A stretch of 64,000 nucleotides of DNA from Cyclina sinensis (GCA_012932295.1 JAAONU010000010.1:20844047-20908046); one strand, 5' to 3'. Counted from the first letter of the stretch, positions 35,126 to 47,856 are shown. Translations and numbers: made by a program. Notes: a model not told the origin generated them from the sequence alone.

Positions 35126-36877
35126 GACATTTTTTTCGCTGCAATCGCTGTAGTGAAGGACAAATTTCGATGTTTTTTTTATTTTAAGGATTGTCCGACC
35201 TTAACCTCAAAATACGTCATTTATTTTCACAATATTGAAATGTTAATTATTTATTTCTTAGTTTTGTTTTCATTTCAGTTACTTTTGTTTTAAGTATAGC
35301 TAAGTATTAAGTTTGGCTTACACTACAGATATCTATACAGCTTACTGTCCAAATTTGATACCGTGGTAATATTACGGAAATTTAAATCCATAACATTTTC
35401 GAATTTTTAACTTAAATTTTAACTAATTCAATAACTAGTCTTTTACAATTCACAATTCATTAACGTATCAGTGATTACAGTTTAAAACTGATGACAAGAT
35501 AAGAAAAAGTTCAGCATTGTGAGTTTGTCTTCAATTCAGTCGCTATACAGGGAAGTCCTTGTAACCGTTGCGAAAGTAAATAAACATTTGTGAACATTCG
35601 CGTGCAAACACTAAATGATGTTTGAATTGTAAACGCTTCCGTATCCACTTATGTAGAGCATATAAAAGGCTTAAGTGTAATAAAAAGTCGTTTTCAGTTC
35701 ACACTTCGTAAAAATTACCAAAACAAGACGGTAGTCGTTTTTTTATCAAAATATAAAAGTTGAATTAATTCCTGTTTGCGAAAATCAATAGGTTGACATA
35801 ATTATGAATCCTAAATTTTGAGTTATCAGTTGACTGGAAGTCAGCCATTAATATTTCGAGATTTCTCTTACCATCAAAGGAATAGCTTGACGTATAATAT
35901 TGCCGAAGGGGAAGAGAGGGAGGTGGGGAGTAACTTTGAGTCTTTATTGTGTATGTTAACCGTAACACAAATGTAACAGGCTTAAATGCACCTTGCTATG
36001 AGACAAAACTTAACTAGTTTCTAAACCTCTAGTTTCTAATACTTGATTAGGTCGTATGCTTCTGGTACGGATGAAATCTTTTGAAAATTCGAGCTTTGAC
36101 GTGGGCTGTGTCAATTATATCAGACACTCTATTTTGCAGGAAATATTTGATTATTTAGCCTTTTAAACTTTATTTTAAAGTAAACAATGAAATGTCAACG
36201 AAAAATTCGTGCATGAAAACTCTAGCGGATATTTTTTTGATAAATGAATAAATCTATCAATGAACAAATAATAAGATAAATTTATTCATATATTAATGAA
36301 AGATAGAAAGAAAGACTGAAAAAAGACAGAAATTAAAAACGAAAATATATAAATATATTAAAAAAGAAAGAAAAAAAGGGAAAATGAAAGAACGAAGGAA
36401 GGAAGAAAAAAGAAAGAAAGAATAAGAATAGAAAACTTGATGTTCGAAAGATGTCTCCTGACGTAAAACAGACATTATATTGTGTTGCTCTGTCCTGTTC
36501 ATTTGACCTGTTAAAGCATAATTACGGAAATTATCGGGTCGTGATATTTAAGATTTAAGTTAAATCTAAGGATAACTGAGGGAATAACTTATTAGCATAA
36601 ATGTCATAGAAAGCTGTTGTGTATATAATGAACTACTCATGGATAATTTAATAAGTTTGAGTAACGGGGAGATGGGTTTCTATTGCTGCTTGTTTAGTGC
36701 AGTCGGTTAATCGAGATTGTGTGTGTGTTTATTTCTCTCATTGGACTAGAACGGGAAATGTTAGAATCCATTCAGCATTTGGGATAATTAAAATGCTCAA
36801 AGGAGCCATCGGGGCTGAAAACTAGGTCAAAAAATGTGAAATAAGAGAGAATCATTTAAGGGAAGTTACTGTGCAAA
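35126..36877. other. sequence upstream of the receptor exon
   Basis: A GAAA-rich purine tract lies at 36293-36430. Closer to the exon there is an ATTGG (inverted CCAAT) word at about 36738 and no convincing TATA box. The true transcription start and any untranslated first exon cannot be fixed from sequence alone. Confidence 0.4.
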
Positions 36878-37571
36878 ATGCGTCTGAAAGTGTTTGTAAG
36901 ATTACTCTCCCTTATCTCATTGTGGAAATTGTCTAAATCGATAACGAATCTCACAGTCAATATTGTTGTGTTCGCGCCGAAGAATAATTCATTTGGTTAC
37001 AGTATAGAGCGGATAACTCCTGCGATGGAAATTGCAAGAGAAAAACGTATATTACCTCCCTTTGTTGAGCTAAAACTGTTCTTGCGGGACTCCAAATTCC
37101 CTGATGAAACAGCTGTTGAGATGGACGCTATCAATTTTATTTGGAATAATATCTCACATGTCTTTATTGGACCAATCTATGATTTCCCTTTGAGTCATTT
37201 GGCACGAATTTCGGCCGCGAAGAATTTGCCGGTCATTTCCCCTGGCGGGTTGAGCCGAAGTTTCGGCGCGAACAAAACCGAACATACCATGTACAACACT
37301 CTGGTTAGACTTGGACCGACTATGAACACACTTTCAAATATAATTAGCTGGATAATATTTCACTCTTTTAATTATAAACTTTTAAAAGTTTTGACCGAGA
37401 AACATGACTCTGAATTGCAGATATGCAAAATATTTCACAGTGCCTTCGATGATCACTTAAACAGGCTGAAAAATAAGGGTGTTCTCAAAATACAGTTTGA
37501 TCTTCACCAGTTTCCAAAGAAGTACAATCCCGAAGGAATTTTGAGAACAGAAGTTGGTGTCAATTACTCAG
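36878..37571 (+). CDS. 5' coding exon of a natriuretic-peptide-receptor-like membrane guanylate cyclase or receptor
   Basis: The 231 complete codons begin MRLKVFVRLLSLISLWKLSK, a signal-peptide-like leader. Residues 27-52 (VNIVVFAP...ITPAMEIARE) fit the first beta-strand and helix of the ANF-receptor/type 1 periplasmic-binding fold. Residues 96-121 (FIGPIYDFPLSHLARISAAK then NLPVIS) fit the family motif GP-C-x(n)-ARLA-x(n)-PVL. Predicted N-glycosylation sequons are at N24, N36, N91, N132 and N229. The exon ends at TCAG|GTATTT, a good splice donor in phase 1; without splicing a TAG follows within two codons. Odd: the family's conserved Cys after GP is Tyr here, and Cys183 is the only cysteine. 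By homology the rest of the ligand-binding domain, a membrane span, and possibly kinase-like and cyclase domains should follow, but I found no later exon. The identity as an ANF-receptor domain is fairly sure; cyclase versus clearance-type receptor is open. Confidence 0.8.
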
Positions 37572-38260
37572 GTATTTAGTGTATTTCTCAAAAGAATGTA
37601 TATAAACAGAGCTTTTTAAAGATTATAATTCTCACAAGTTAGGTGATCAGCTTATAAATAACAGCAAACGATTGAAAAAACAAAACAAAACAAAGAAAAC
37701 ACAAACAAACCAAAAAAAAAAAAAACATCTATGAAATGGAAAATGGCTGACACCGGTAGTTTCTTTACGGTGTTCATAAATATTCATGAGCGTGACATTT
37801 ACTACCGGAATCTTCTTAAGTATGACAGATTCACTGTTTGAGACGCTGGGATGACAGTGAACAGTATTCAGTCGGTGAATAATGTAAAAATGATAAAGAA
37901 ATATAGTAAAAAGAGTCGTTTCGTTCAGATATAACTTTAGATAAAGGTTGTTAGTGATTTTTGCGAGGAATTAATTCATTTCTCTGATCTTTTGTTCCTT
38001 TTGTATCTTTTTGTTTGTTTGTATGTTTGTTGGTTTTTTTATGGGTTGGGTTTTTAGGTTCTGTTTTGTCCCTTTCTTCTTGACCTCTACTAAAGTTTAA
38101 AAAAAAAACAAATTTGCTGACCACTTTTATTTGATTCGAGGAAAAAATGTTTTTGAATCATATTTATGTTGCTAACAATATTTTATACAAATATTACTTA
38201 TTTATTCTCCGGGCCATAACCTTTCTATACAAGGAATGATTTTGAAATACCTTTGCATAT
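37572..38260. other. start of probable first intron of the receptor gene
   Basis: Begins with the donor GTATTT. An A-rich tract (AACAAAAC words) is at 37672-37727 and a GTTTGTTTGT tract at about 38010-38030. The CAG acceptor-like site at 39655 (after TTTTTTTC) leads to a stop within five codons in the required phase, so it is not the next exon. Confidence 0.4.
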
Positions 38261-38391
38261 TTGTTCATCAAGATAAGACGGTTTGCCACATGCAAGACGT
38301 GAGTGTCTTGTTCAAAGGTCTAGGTCACCGTAACCTGTCACATTATAGACCATGTCAAGGCCATCACTTCTATATACATGTAAGGATTTTC
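38261..38391. repeat. AGGTCA-containing dispersed repeat, fragment 1
   Basis: Contains GTTCAAAGGTCTAGGTCACC and GACCATGTCAAGGCC. Related words recur at 38595-38700 (CTCAAAGGTCAAGGTCACAG then TGACTGG, ATAGACCTTGTC). The SINE at 38392-38523 appears to interrupt this repeat. Confidence 0.5.
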
Positions 38392-38523
38392 TCTTACGAA
38401 CATGAAAGTCCACAACAGAAAGATGCAATGCATCTTAGAATACACAACCCAGAGCGGGATTCGTAGTCCGATCTCCCGCGTGACACGCCAACGCTCTAAC
38501 CACTGAGCCAAAGAATCGATTCC
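38392..38523 (-). mobile_element. tRNA-derived SINE (family 2)
   Basis: On the minus strand it reads GAATCGATTCTTTGGCTCAG then TGGTTAGAGCG (A box), a B-box remnant GGACTACGAATCCCGC, and a short body ending CTTTCATGTTCGTAAGA. The same start and end words occur in the plus-strand copy at 47687-47800, which defines the family. Confidence 0.7.
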
Positions 38524-38594
38524 CTGACGCAGTTGTCAGAGGTTGTATTTATACAATAATATGAAGGTGTGCATTAGACCGTAATATTTCAAAT

Positions 38595-38705
38595 ATCATG
38601 TTTAAGTCCTAGGTCCATAGCTCAAAGGTCAAGGTCACAGTGACTGGTGAGATGTCAAAACTGTTGATGATAGACCTTGTCTGGGCTATAATTCTCCATA
38701 CATGG
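38595..38705. repeat. AGGTCA-containing dispersed repeat, fragment 2
   Basis: CAAAGGTCAAGGTCACAGTG then ACTGGTGAGATGTCAAAAC. It is related to the tandem units at 46531-47190 and to 38261-38391. Confidence 0.5.
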
Positions 38706-41328
38706 AAGGCAAATATATAACCTTCCTGGTTATTTGCCTTCTTGGTATTCTGTGACTTCCTATTACATCATGCCATCAAATAACATTGCATCATAAGCAT
38801 GTTTGTTCAATCGCTTGCTGTGCAAAAATTCTGCAATAACCCATTTTACTTACAAAGCCTTCGTTCCTGAAACCAAGCGGAGTTTGGGGGTAATAGTAAC
38901 TTATGAGAAAAAAAAGAAGATAAATAATTATACATAGATACACAGACAAATGATTAGATCAGTAGATAATACATCAATAAATACAAAATAAATAGATAAA
39001 TAAATAAATAAATAAATAAAAGATGATATTAAAAAAAATATTCTGAAAAAAAAAACATCTGTATTGTTTCCCATAACATTTATAATGAACTTGCTCAAAG
39101 TGTTAATACAGTAAGGGACACAATTAAATCGTATAATATTGTTTCGCAAACTTTTTCATTAAGGGTCTGCTCTCATTTTTAGAGCACGAGTGTTCAGTTT
39201 TATTTATTCATTTGCTTTCAATGGAATACCTGTCACAGAACGACACCAGTTCATTCGAAGGTTACAAGGTTTCATTGTTAGCATTGCTGGAGGCGTACTG
39301 CAACATATTAAAACGAAAACAAAAACAACAACAACAAAAAAGGCATGTTGCCAGACAAATAGTCTTCAGTGGATAGAACACCATACTTGCTAATGCAAAT
39401 TATATCACAAACAATAATGCATTTAGAAACTTCTAAGACAAGGCAAAAAAAGAAAGGATGAGTAAATTTGTGTTCTGTAGACATTAAATAAATAAAACTG
39501 ACTCTTTGATTGGTTAATTTCTACTGTATATGCTTGGCAAGTCTGCTTTTCAAATAATTATTTATATGCACTGTGATTTGTTTACGGGAATTATGACACT
39601 ATCAAAAAAATATTGGAGTGTATATTAGGTCTAACGATTCTTTCTTTTTTTCAGGTTATTCCAATTAAAGCGAAACTATAAACTAACATATTTTTCTTTT
39701 TTTCTCTTTTCATATGATGTTTTGTCCACTCCGTTGTCACATTAGGTAAGTCACATTTATTTATAGTTATAGATAAGCTAGTATCTGCAGATATCACGAA
39801 TTTTTCGTGCAGTTTACTTGATACAGCCTACGTAAGTAACCTCAAGAATGTTTTGGTCTTTGCAAGGTAGCAGAATGTTAACAGAGTGGCTGACCCTTTA
39901 TAATATTGCTACAGCAATTTCAACTGGGCTTGTGAAAAAACACACCGAGGCGCCATGTTATGTGAAAATTAAATTTTTTCCTTGTTTATAAAGCAAAACA
40001 AGATGGGATCCTCATTTTTTTTACAAAAAAAACAATATGAACACAGATACAGGATCTTCGGAAACAAATTCAGTATGAGCAAATTTGTTCCGGAGAATCA
40101 GGATATACAATGAATCCCCGTGTCTCCGGAAACACCGAATGATTGAATGTTTTGTTTGGCCTTCAGGGTTTTGCACTAACTCACCCGGTTGTATCACCCG
40201 CTAAAGCATTTACTCGACCGTGATTTATACGCATTCCGGTAATTTCTTGGAGTTTTAAGAAGTCAGGTACGCCTTATCTTTAACTACTGAGCTGTTAGTT
40301 TACCATTTTTATAACACCTAGTAAAATAGATAAGGAAGGGTATAAAAGTTCATGTACGTGATGATTTCTGTAGATAAATTTCCATGGTTCATAATGATAC
40401 CACCCCTTACGAACGTGCATTTAACTCTCGTATATATACGAGGTAGAAACATGATGAATGCTTAGTCAATAAATAATTTAAATAGGTTGGCCACGTGCTT
40501 TGAAGCCGTTTCAATAGCAGCCCTCATAAATCTAGAATATTACTGATATGTTTAATTCCAGTTTTGCCACATGTAGAATAGCGAATATTGGTATTGTTGT
40601 GCATTATGTATAAGAAAGCTGAGCTTGTGAACACATATAACCTTAAATTAGTTATTTCCATAGAAAGTTATTGTTTATCTTTCTGCAAAGAAAGAGAAGA
40701 AAAGGCGAATCTCCTGACGTAAAATCTACTGCACTACAAAAAGACGCATTTTTGTGGCCTCATTTGACCGTAGTGTTAACATTCGATTTAGGCAGTCAGA
40801 TTTTGTTTTCTCATCGTCGGAAACCCACGTTCGATCCATTCTGTTTCACTCTATGTATCTACCGTGGGACAATTGGCTGGTAAAATTTCGTACTCATGAA
40901 TAATTCATTACCTACTTTCATTGGTTTCCGTAAGATTTCCCTTGCGGAATCTCAGCCAGTGAAATTACTTGTTACAATTTGCCTTCCGCGTCTATGTTTA
41001 AATCCTGGGAAATACGTCTATTTTAAGTAATTTGTCATTATGCCTACTCTCCACACTGAAGAGTGTCTATATGTAATGCGGCATCTCATTCGACGAATAG
41101 TTACATCCCTTTGCTAATAAATATTCATGAAAACGAATAATCAGCAGTCAATTATCCCACGGTACATAATGTAGTTGTGCGGAATATGTACCGGGGGTCA
41201 CCGACGATGTTGTTTTCTATGATAAACACGAAATATGTGTGGTTATACTCTACCGAAAAACAACATTTAAAATCCGTATTTTTGCGACGTCCTTTGGGCA
41301 GAGAAGGACGTTAAATATAGTATATTTA
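38706..41328. other. non-coding stretch
   Basis: An (AAAT)n microsatellite is at 38993-39021. No receptor exon or other gene could be recognised. A small hairpin CGTATATATACG is at about 40430. Confidence 0.4.
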
Positions 41329-41504
41329 GGAAATAGATTTTAAGTTTGAGTGATATACCGTCTGATATATCACGGTGTCGAGTTCAGATGCGTAGTAATT
41401 TAATCACGAAGGCCGTAGGCCTGAGTGATTAAATAATTACGCATATGAACGAGAAACCGTGATATATACGACGGTAGATCACGAAAATGTTAAAATCTAT
41501 TTCC
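41329..41504. mobile_element. 176-bp palindromic foldback element
   Basis: GGAAATAGATTTTAA at the left end is perfectly inverted at the right end (41490-41504). Inner segments also pair: GATATATCACGGT with ACCGTGATATATAC, TAATTTAATCAC with GTGATTAAATAATTA, and a central GGCCGTAGGCC. No target duplication was obvious. It is non-coding. Confidence 0.75.
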
Positions 41505-41742
41505 ATTCTAACACGTACGTATATTTATAAGGGACGTAAGTATGTGCACTATTTAACAGTGGCGTTCTCAGTGACGTCAGCGGGCGCGCGCTTGTATTCA
41601 GCGTGCTATACTGCCTGATATATCACGCTCAATTCCTTCTTTGTTTATTGTCGGCAAATTGCGGATAGTGTTAGAATATGCGATATACCGCAGCACAACG
41701 CAACGTCTCATCATGTAAGAATTAAAGTAAGCATCATGACAT

Positions 41743-41874
41743 CATGGTATATTTGCGAATAAACCACGGTACAGGATTCAGGTGCTTGTTATTTCAAAAC
41801 TCATGCTAAAGCCCTCATGGCTAAATACTACTTATTTGAATTTCGTAACATGGTATATTTGCAGATATACCATG
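41743..41874. mobile_element. 132-bp diverged palindromic element
   Basis: CATGGTATATTTGC at the left end is inverted as GCAGATATACCATG at the right end. Inner parts align as diverged inverted repeats (GTACAGGATTCAGG with GAATTTCGTAAC; AACTCATG with CATGGCTAAA). A direct copy of CATGGTATATTTGC also lies near the right end. It lies 240 bp from the element at 41.3 kb. Between them, TGATATATCACG at about 41620 suggests a third, decayed relative. Confidence 0.6.
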
Positions 41875-44800
41875 CTTTGAGGTTGTTTGTTTCATAAATG
41901 AATGGTTGTCTTTGAAAGAAAAAAGCTGATGAGGAAAAGTTCCCCGTGTGTAACTAAAATTCTTAATCGCAGAACAAATTCTGGTGTGTCTTTTACACCA
42001 TTTGCCAGCGCTGGCAATGATTTTAAAACCCAAGTTGAAAGAGCTATATCTCTACATTGCATGATAAAACTCTAACAGTACATTGTTGCTGATAGTTTAT
42101 AATTAATTCATTGACATTATTATTCATACACTTTTCACTTTTTTCACTTTATTCTTGCATTTCCTTTGGAAAACCTTTTATTTGATCTCAGACGCCAGGA
42201 AAATGTTGAAACATTTCAATAATCAATGCAAATCTATTCATACCAACGTGGAAGCTTTCTTTTATAGAATAAATGCGTCTTGGGGAAATGTCCTTGAATA
42301 ATTCAATATTCTAACAATTTTTTTATGTGTCAAAGTTTCTTATCTCAAATGATGCTATCTATCTTCAGAATATTTAATCTTTAAGTTCGTATTTTGATGA
42401 AATGAACATTAAACAGTATCCTCTTATACCACAAGTTAACAACAATATTAATGATGAAAATTCAAAACGAAACAAAATTGAGAATGAAAATATAATAATA
42501 ATACAGATGATGCTGATGATGATGATGATGGACATATCAAACTTCTGAAACTAGTTATATCAATGATAATAATGATGACGGTGGTGATGATGATGATGAT
42601 GATTATAATTATATCAATGATAATAGTGATGACGATTGTGATGATCTGTCATTAGAAAAATTCGGTCTATACCTGTGGTTATTTTTTAAAATAGTCAGAA
42701 CAAAATAAGAACACAAGTTACTTTAAGACTTTTAGACTCACATAATTTTAGTCGTGAATTGATTTAGGTGTGCATACTCGAACACAAAAAATGCTAATGT
42801 TAATGCAGGCCATCCACAGACAACTAAATGCTTATAATTAGAAATGAACGATCAGTTAAATATGCTTCCAGTAAAAATTCATGTATGTGTCGCTGATTTT
42901 ATTTTTCCAAATCATTCTCTGCTAGTCTTCAGCGTGACAAACTGTATAGACGTTAACAATGTAAGCTTAGAGCGCTACGGCACCGTTAAACCAAAGATCA
43001 GATTTATATATTTTGGTCACATTTTCTCAGAATTCTTCGTAAATTTTCAATTGTTTTGCAGATTATATTTTGACTAAATATTAGTGTTTAACAAAATTCT
43101 CTGAGAAGGAATTCATTTCTATTCAATAAAAGTGTGAATGAGCTACTTTAAGAGAGGTAAAAGAAGGGTAATCTTAAAATAAGCGAAGACGTTATGTTTT
43201 AGTATGTCCCCGAGTTTTTAGTTTTTTCAACGGTTGCTGCATTTGGTCCATTAACAATTACAGGCATTTAGACTGACACGTTCCAAGGCTTTTATCTCGA
43301 CATTTTACTGACATTTCTTACACGAAACTTTTAGTAATCTAAATGACAAGATCGGTAATGTTTAAAGACCGGAAGTAGTAAATACGTCATGACGACATCA
43401 CGTGACATCACGTGAAGGATATTTACATCAAGAAAAGACAGCTAAATGGATGGTAACGATTTTGCAATTGCCAAAAATCTTTGAAAACTGGCACAGTTCT
43501 AATATTATTTGTTAACTGAGCAGTATAAGTCTATATCTCAAATAATAAGGGAAAAGGCCAGTATAGTCCGTCACAAAAAGTACAAGAAACTAAGTTTAAT
43601 AACTGTTGTAGGATTGGCTTCATTATAGCAGTTGCTTATAAAACGTATTTTTAAATTATTTATTTATTTTATTTATACTTTTATAGACATGATTTAATAC
43701 AAAAAGATAATATCAACAAATACAAATAAAATATATACATGTAAAATTACGCGATTATTTAAAAAAACATAGGAGAGCACACTTTAAGGGTCCTGTAAAA
43801 ATTTCCGATCTATGTGTTGCTCGGTAAAAGTCTGCAAAACTCCACTGAGAACAAAATAAAGATGAAAAGGTCATAAAATGACAACGGATATACGTCAAAT
43901 AAACAGATATTTTCGGCAACGAAATACGGCAATATCTTTTTAGGTATTCACCATGTCACATTGTGATAAAACACTGAACTTACATTCACTGCTCTGTCGT
44001 ATGTAAATCCACATCTATGATTCTGGCCCCGTTCTGATAGCCTGAAATATTTAAACTTACGGTACAGCAAATCAACGTTAGGACTTCTGAAAGAAGAGAG
44101 GGGCACTCGAAGCGTAAGGAGATTTTATAATTTTCAGCTTCATAAAAGGTGATACTCTTTGATTGCAATGTCCTAAAACAGATATACCAATAGCGCAGCT
44201 ACTTAGCTATTAAGTTCATCCAATCAAAACAGCTGTTACAACTTTGTCGTTTGTGATAGTTAAAAATAGACTTCTCTTTAGCGATTAAACTAGATCTTAT
44301 AGAATTACAAAATACATGCAAAGTCGAGTCAATTCCTGAACGCTATGAATGCATTTGTGTGAATGTAGAATATTACACTACATGCCTTCCTTTCAAAGCA
44401 ATACCTGTATCCTGTTAACAAGATGAAAACAAGATCAGTGACAATGGTCTAATGGAATAACTTTTCACCATAATGTAACACTCGACAAGATAGGATTTAT
44501 TCATGATATACCGATAAAAACATGCAGATTCTGGCATTGAAACAAAGTGCTTCCACCAATGGAACCAAACATCGATCGGAAATTGAGTTCTAGAAGTTCC
44601 CTTTGAAGATATATATGTCAAATGCTGGTAAAAGTTTGTAATGTAATGATGGGAATTCATACCTTCACAGTATTATGATTTTTTAGTAAGAGTTTGGATG
44701 CAGAGCGAGTTTTTTTTTAAGCAATCAGATTTTTGCCAAATGCATTCCAAATAATTTATCTGTATTCGGTGTCATACACGTTAAGAATATACGAATTATT

Positions 44801-46437
44801 ACATTTATTGGATTTCAAAACCAGTGTACTTTAAAGGAATTTTCACATTTACAAAATCATTAAAATTTATACAAAAATGATAAATTGTTATGCCTGGACT
44901 GAATGACCTTACTGTTTCTGAGTAAAAGCAGACGTAAAATAAATGAACTCTAATTACACTTAAATGTGTCATCACGTAGTCCCATGTACACGTTTCTGGG
45001 TATAACAGTAAAACTATGCACACGAAGCTGTGTTTTTTTCTTTACGTTTTGCCTCAGGAAAGCCATTATGATTAATTTAAGATCTATAGGGGTGATGCCA
45101 CTAAAGCCACCTCATAAAAAAGGATCAGGTTCGTCAGTAAGTGATGAAATGAAGAATGGATGATGAAATGATGATCCGAACCTAGATCCTTTCCTCGCAT
45201 CTTTTGCTATAACTTAGACGTAACACAGTCTGTCAACTTCTGCTGCACCGGGTCTATCATGTTCCTAATCAATTTTCAAGATTCCACGGGTGCTACCGAC
45301 AAATCCCTAAAAATGGTCATTGAAAATAATAGTAATCAATTTTCTCATGCAGTCTAAAAGTACACGTATCTACCTTAAACCAACCATGTTAGAAACAAAC
45401 ATTTTTATTTAAGAATTACATTAAATCTCTTTTGGAAAAGTGTGTATATGGAAATTGATACTTTTAAAATAAAAGAAATCTGAAACTAAAAGCTTTTAGT
45501 GTGACAGTTTAACCGATGTGTCTGCCATAAAAAGTAGACGGTCTGTGACCGTTTGGTGCTCACTAACTCTTAAGCTTCCGGTATAAACACATTAACATCC
45601 GCGGTCAATAGAATTAAACGACCGTGGCCACTAAAGTGCTAAAGAATTATACAATGGAGTTGAACAAGTGAAAAAGTTAAAACGAAAAATACATATAATT
45701 ATATGTAGTTTGCATTAATGTTGTATTCTAGACGGCTTCGTTACCATTCCATAAAGTTCAAAATTCGAAATAAAATACACTGACGGATATAAAAATCTGG
45801 GGCTGAGCTTTTATGAACGCATATTCATAAACATTAGACCTTGTATCTAGTACAAATAGAACAGATCTTAAACAAGAAGTCGATGTCTCTTTTCCTGTTG
45901 TTTTATGTGTTTTGTTGCTGGCGCAAGTTGTATGCAATATTTTTGCTGAAATTGCTTGATAATGATGGAAAATCACGTGTTTAATCATGGTAAATTTGAT
46001 AAAGTTTTACATGTAAATGACTGCAAGTAAGTTAAATGCCCTGTTTAAATGCAAATGCAACTAGAACAATTGTAAAAACTGGGTTTGATTTCATAATATT
46101 GCTAATGAAACCTGGCATTTCCATTTCTTATCTGTCCTGTACAATCTTTTTCCAAGAGGTTTTAATCAAAATGTGTCTTTCTGTGGCATCTGGATAGGCA
46201 GATATGCTGTTTGATTACACTGAGAATCGATTTGAATTTGTATTATTGCTTCAATAGCAAATGTGGTATGTCGATGCAGAAAATTTATTGTAGTTCTTTG
46301 AATGTCTTTAGGATCATTTAAATCCCATCCAGTTGATGAGGACGTTACTTAAGAGTTAACGTCTTGAATATATGATCCTACGGAGCCCCTGAAGTGGCAT
46401 AATACACACTTAGTTTTGTTGTTGTCACTTTAATGTT
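41875..46437. other. non-coding stretch with GAT microsatellites
   Basis: GAT-triplet tracts are at 42504-42533 and 42580-42605. CACGTGACATCACGTGA, a short tandem, is at about 43400. Open frames of 60-81 codons show no family signature and no exon was recognised. Confidence 0.4.
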
Positions 46438-46530
46438 AGTTCGTTAAAACGAAATAAGATTTCGCTTAAACGAATTCATATTTCAGTTTAAACGAAATAA
46501 ATTGTCGTTTAAACGAAATAATAATCCAAT
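46438..46530. repeat. TTTAAACGAAATA short repeat cluster
   Basis: GTTCGTTAAAACGAAATAAG, CGCTTAAACGAATT, CAGTTTAAACGAAATAAATT and GTCGTTTAAACGAAATAATA are imperfect repeats of a self-complementary TTTAAACGAAATA motif (four copies), immediately before the AGGTCA-rich tandem units. Confidence 0.65.
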
Positions 46531-47190
46531 AACCAGGTCAAGGTCACAGTGAACTTTAATAGCAAAATGGTTTCCGATCAATAACTACAGAAGGCTTAGA
46601 CCCAGGTTGTTCAGACTTAGTGTATTGGTTGGTCAGTGACTAGTACATGAACCATTGTAGTTTTTTCAGGTCACCAGGTCAAAGGCCATGTTAACAGTGA
46701 CTTTGAAAAGCAAAATGATTTCCAGTTAATGACTATAGAAAGCTTTGGTCAAGGTTTGGCAGACTTTGTATATAGATTGGCCATGACCAGTTGATTACAC
46801 CTGTAGCTTTTCAGATCAAAGGTCAATGTCACAGTGACCTTGTACAGCAAAATAGTGTCCGATCAATTACTATAAAACACTAGCGCCCAGCTCCTCAGAT
46901 CTTCATAGGTAGGTCGATCATGACAATTAGACGACTCCTGTAGTTCTTAGGATTATTAGGTCAAATGTGAAGGTCACAGTGACCCTGAAAGCAAAACAGT
47001 TTCTGCTTAATATCTAGGGACTCCTTGGTTTCCAATGAATAAGTGTAGAATGCTTGGGCCCATATTCCACAAACTTTGTATATAAGTTGTTCATGACTTG
47101 TAGACGAGCCGTTTAGTTTTTCAGGTCACCAGGTCAAAGGCCATGGTTACAGTGTCCTTGAATACCTAAATGGTTTCCAATCAAATTGAT
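46531..47190 (+). repeat. about 145-bp AGGTCA-rich tandem units, five copies
   Basis: Each unit begins with a CAGGTCA...GGTCACAGTGACCTT-type segment, then AGCAAAATGGTTTCCGATCA, CAGACTTTGTATA and GGTCATGACTAGTAGA-like words. Starts lie near 46531, 46674, 46805, 46958 and 47125. One unit holds a perfect GGTCA-CAG-TGACC (46972-46984). The copies are diverged and mostly same-orientation. Several open frames are interrupted, so there is no coding claim. Fragments of the same repeat are at 38.3 and 38.6 kb. Confidence 0.75.
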
Positions 47191-47686
47191 AAAGTATGGA
47201 AATGAACATCTAACAAGAACTCTCTTCTGAATATTGATCCCATAGGAAAGCTGAAATTGTAATTTTGAATTGTAAATACTTGAAAGTATTTTCACCTGAA
47301 AGTTTTGTAAAATAGGCTTTAAACAAATTATCTTAAGTGCGTTTAAATCAAGTGCAATCTAGAACTATATCATTTTCATTTCATAAATGAATGTTGTTGT
47401 TTGTGGTTTTCTGTAATTTGGTCTACGTTCCGAAACTGAACGTAATTGCATTTGACTGAAATGTTATTGCGTGATCTTGCTAAATTGCATACTTTGTTTC
47501 AACGACTGCCTTTAAGCAAGAACTGTCAACATTTGCTGTCATTGGCCATTTACTTTTAGTACTATAACACTTACAACTGCTTTTCAGTATAATGCATAAG
47601 GGCTTATTTTCATGACTCGCCAAAATACGTTGTTATGGTCCAGTGCCTTTAAATGTATAAATTCAACCTCTGACAGTCCCATCAGG
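47191..47686. other. non-coding stretch
   Basis: No gene or repeat recognised. Confidence 0.4.
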
Positions 47687-47800
47687 GAGTCGATTCTTTG
47701 GCTGAGTGTAACCTTTAGATTTCAGTGTGGGACAGAACCGAGTTCGAAACCCGCCCTGGATGGTTATTTCTGTTACCAACTTTCATGTTCGTAAGAACGT
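47687..47800 (+). mobile_element. tRNA-derived SINE (family 2)
   Basis: GAGTCGATTCTTTGGCTGAG then a degenerate A box, a B box GAGTTCGAAACCCGCC, and CTTTCATGTTCGTAAGAAC at the end. It shares both end words with 38392-38523 in opposite orientation. Confidence 0.65.
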
Positions 47801-47856
47801 GATTTAATGTAAGTTTATATACAGATTAATGTAATTTTAAATACGGATAAATTTTG

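Noticed and set aside
39640..39680. Second exon of the receptor gene after TTTTTTTCAG
   Set aside because: In the phase set by the first exon the frame reads four codons and then TAA.
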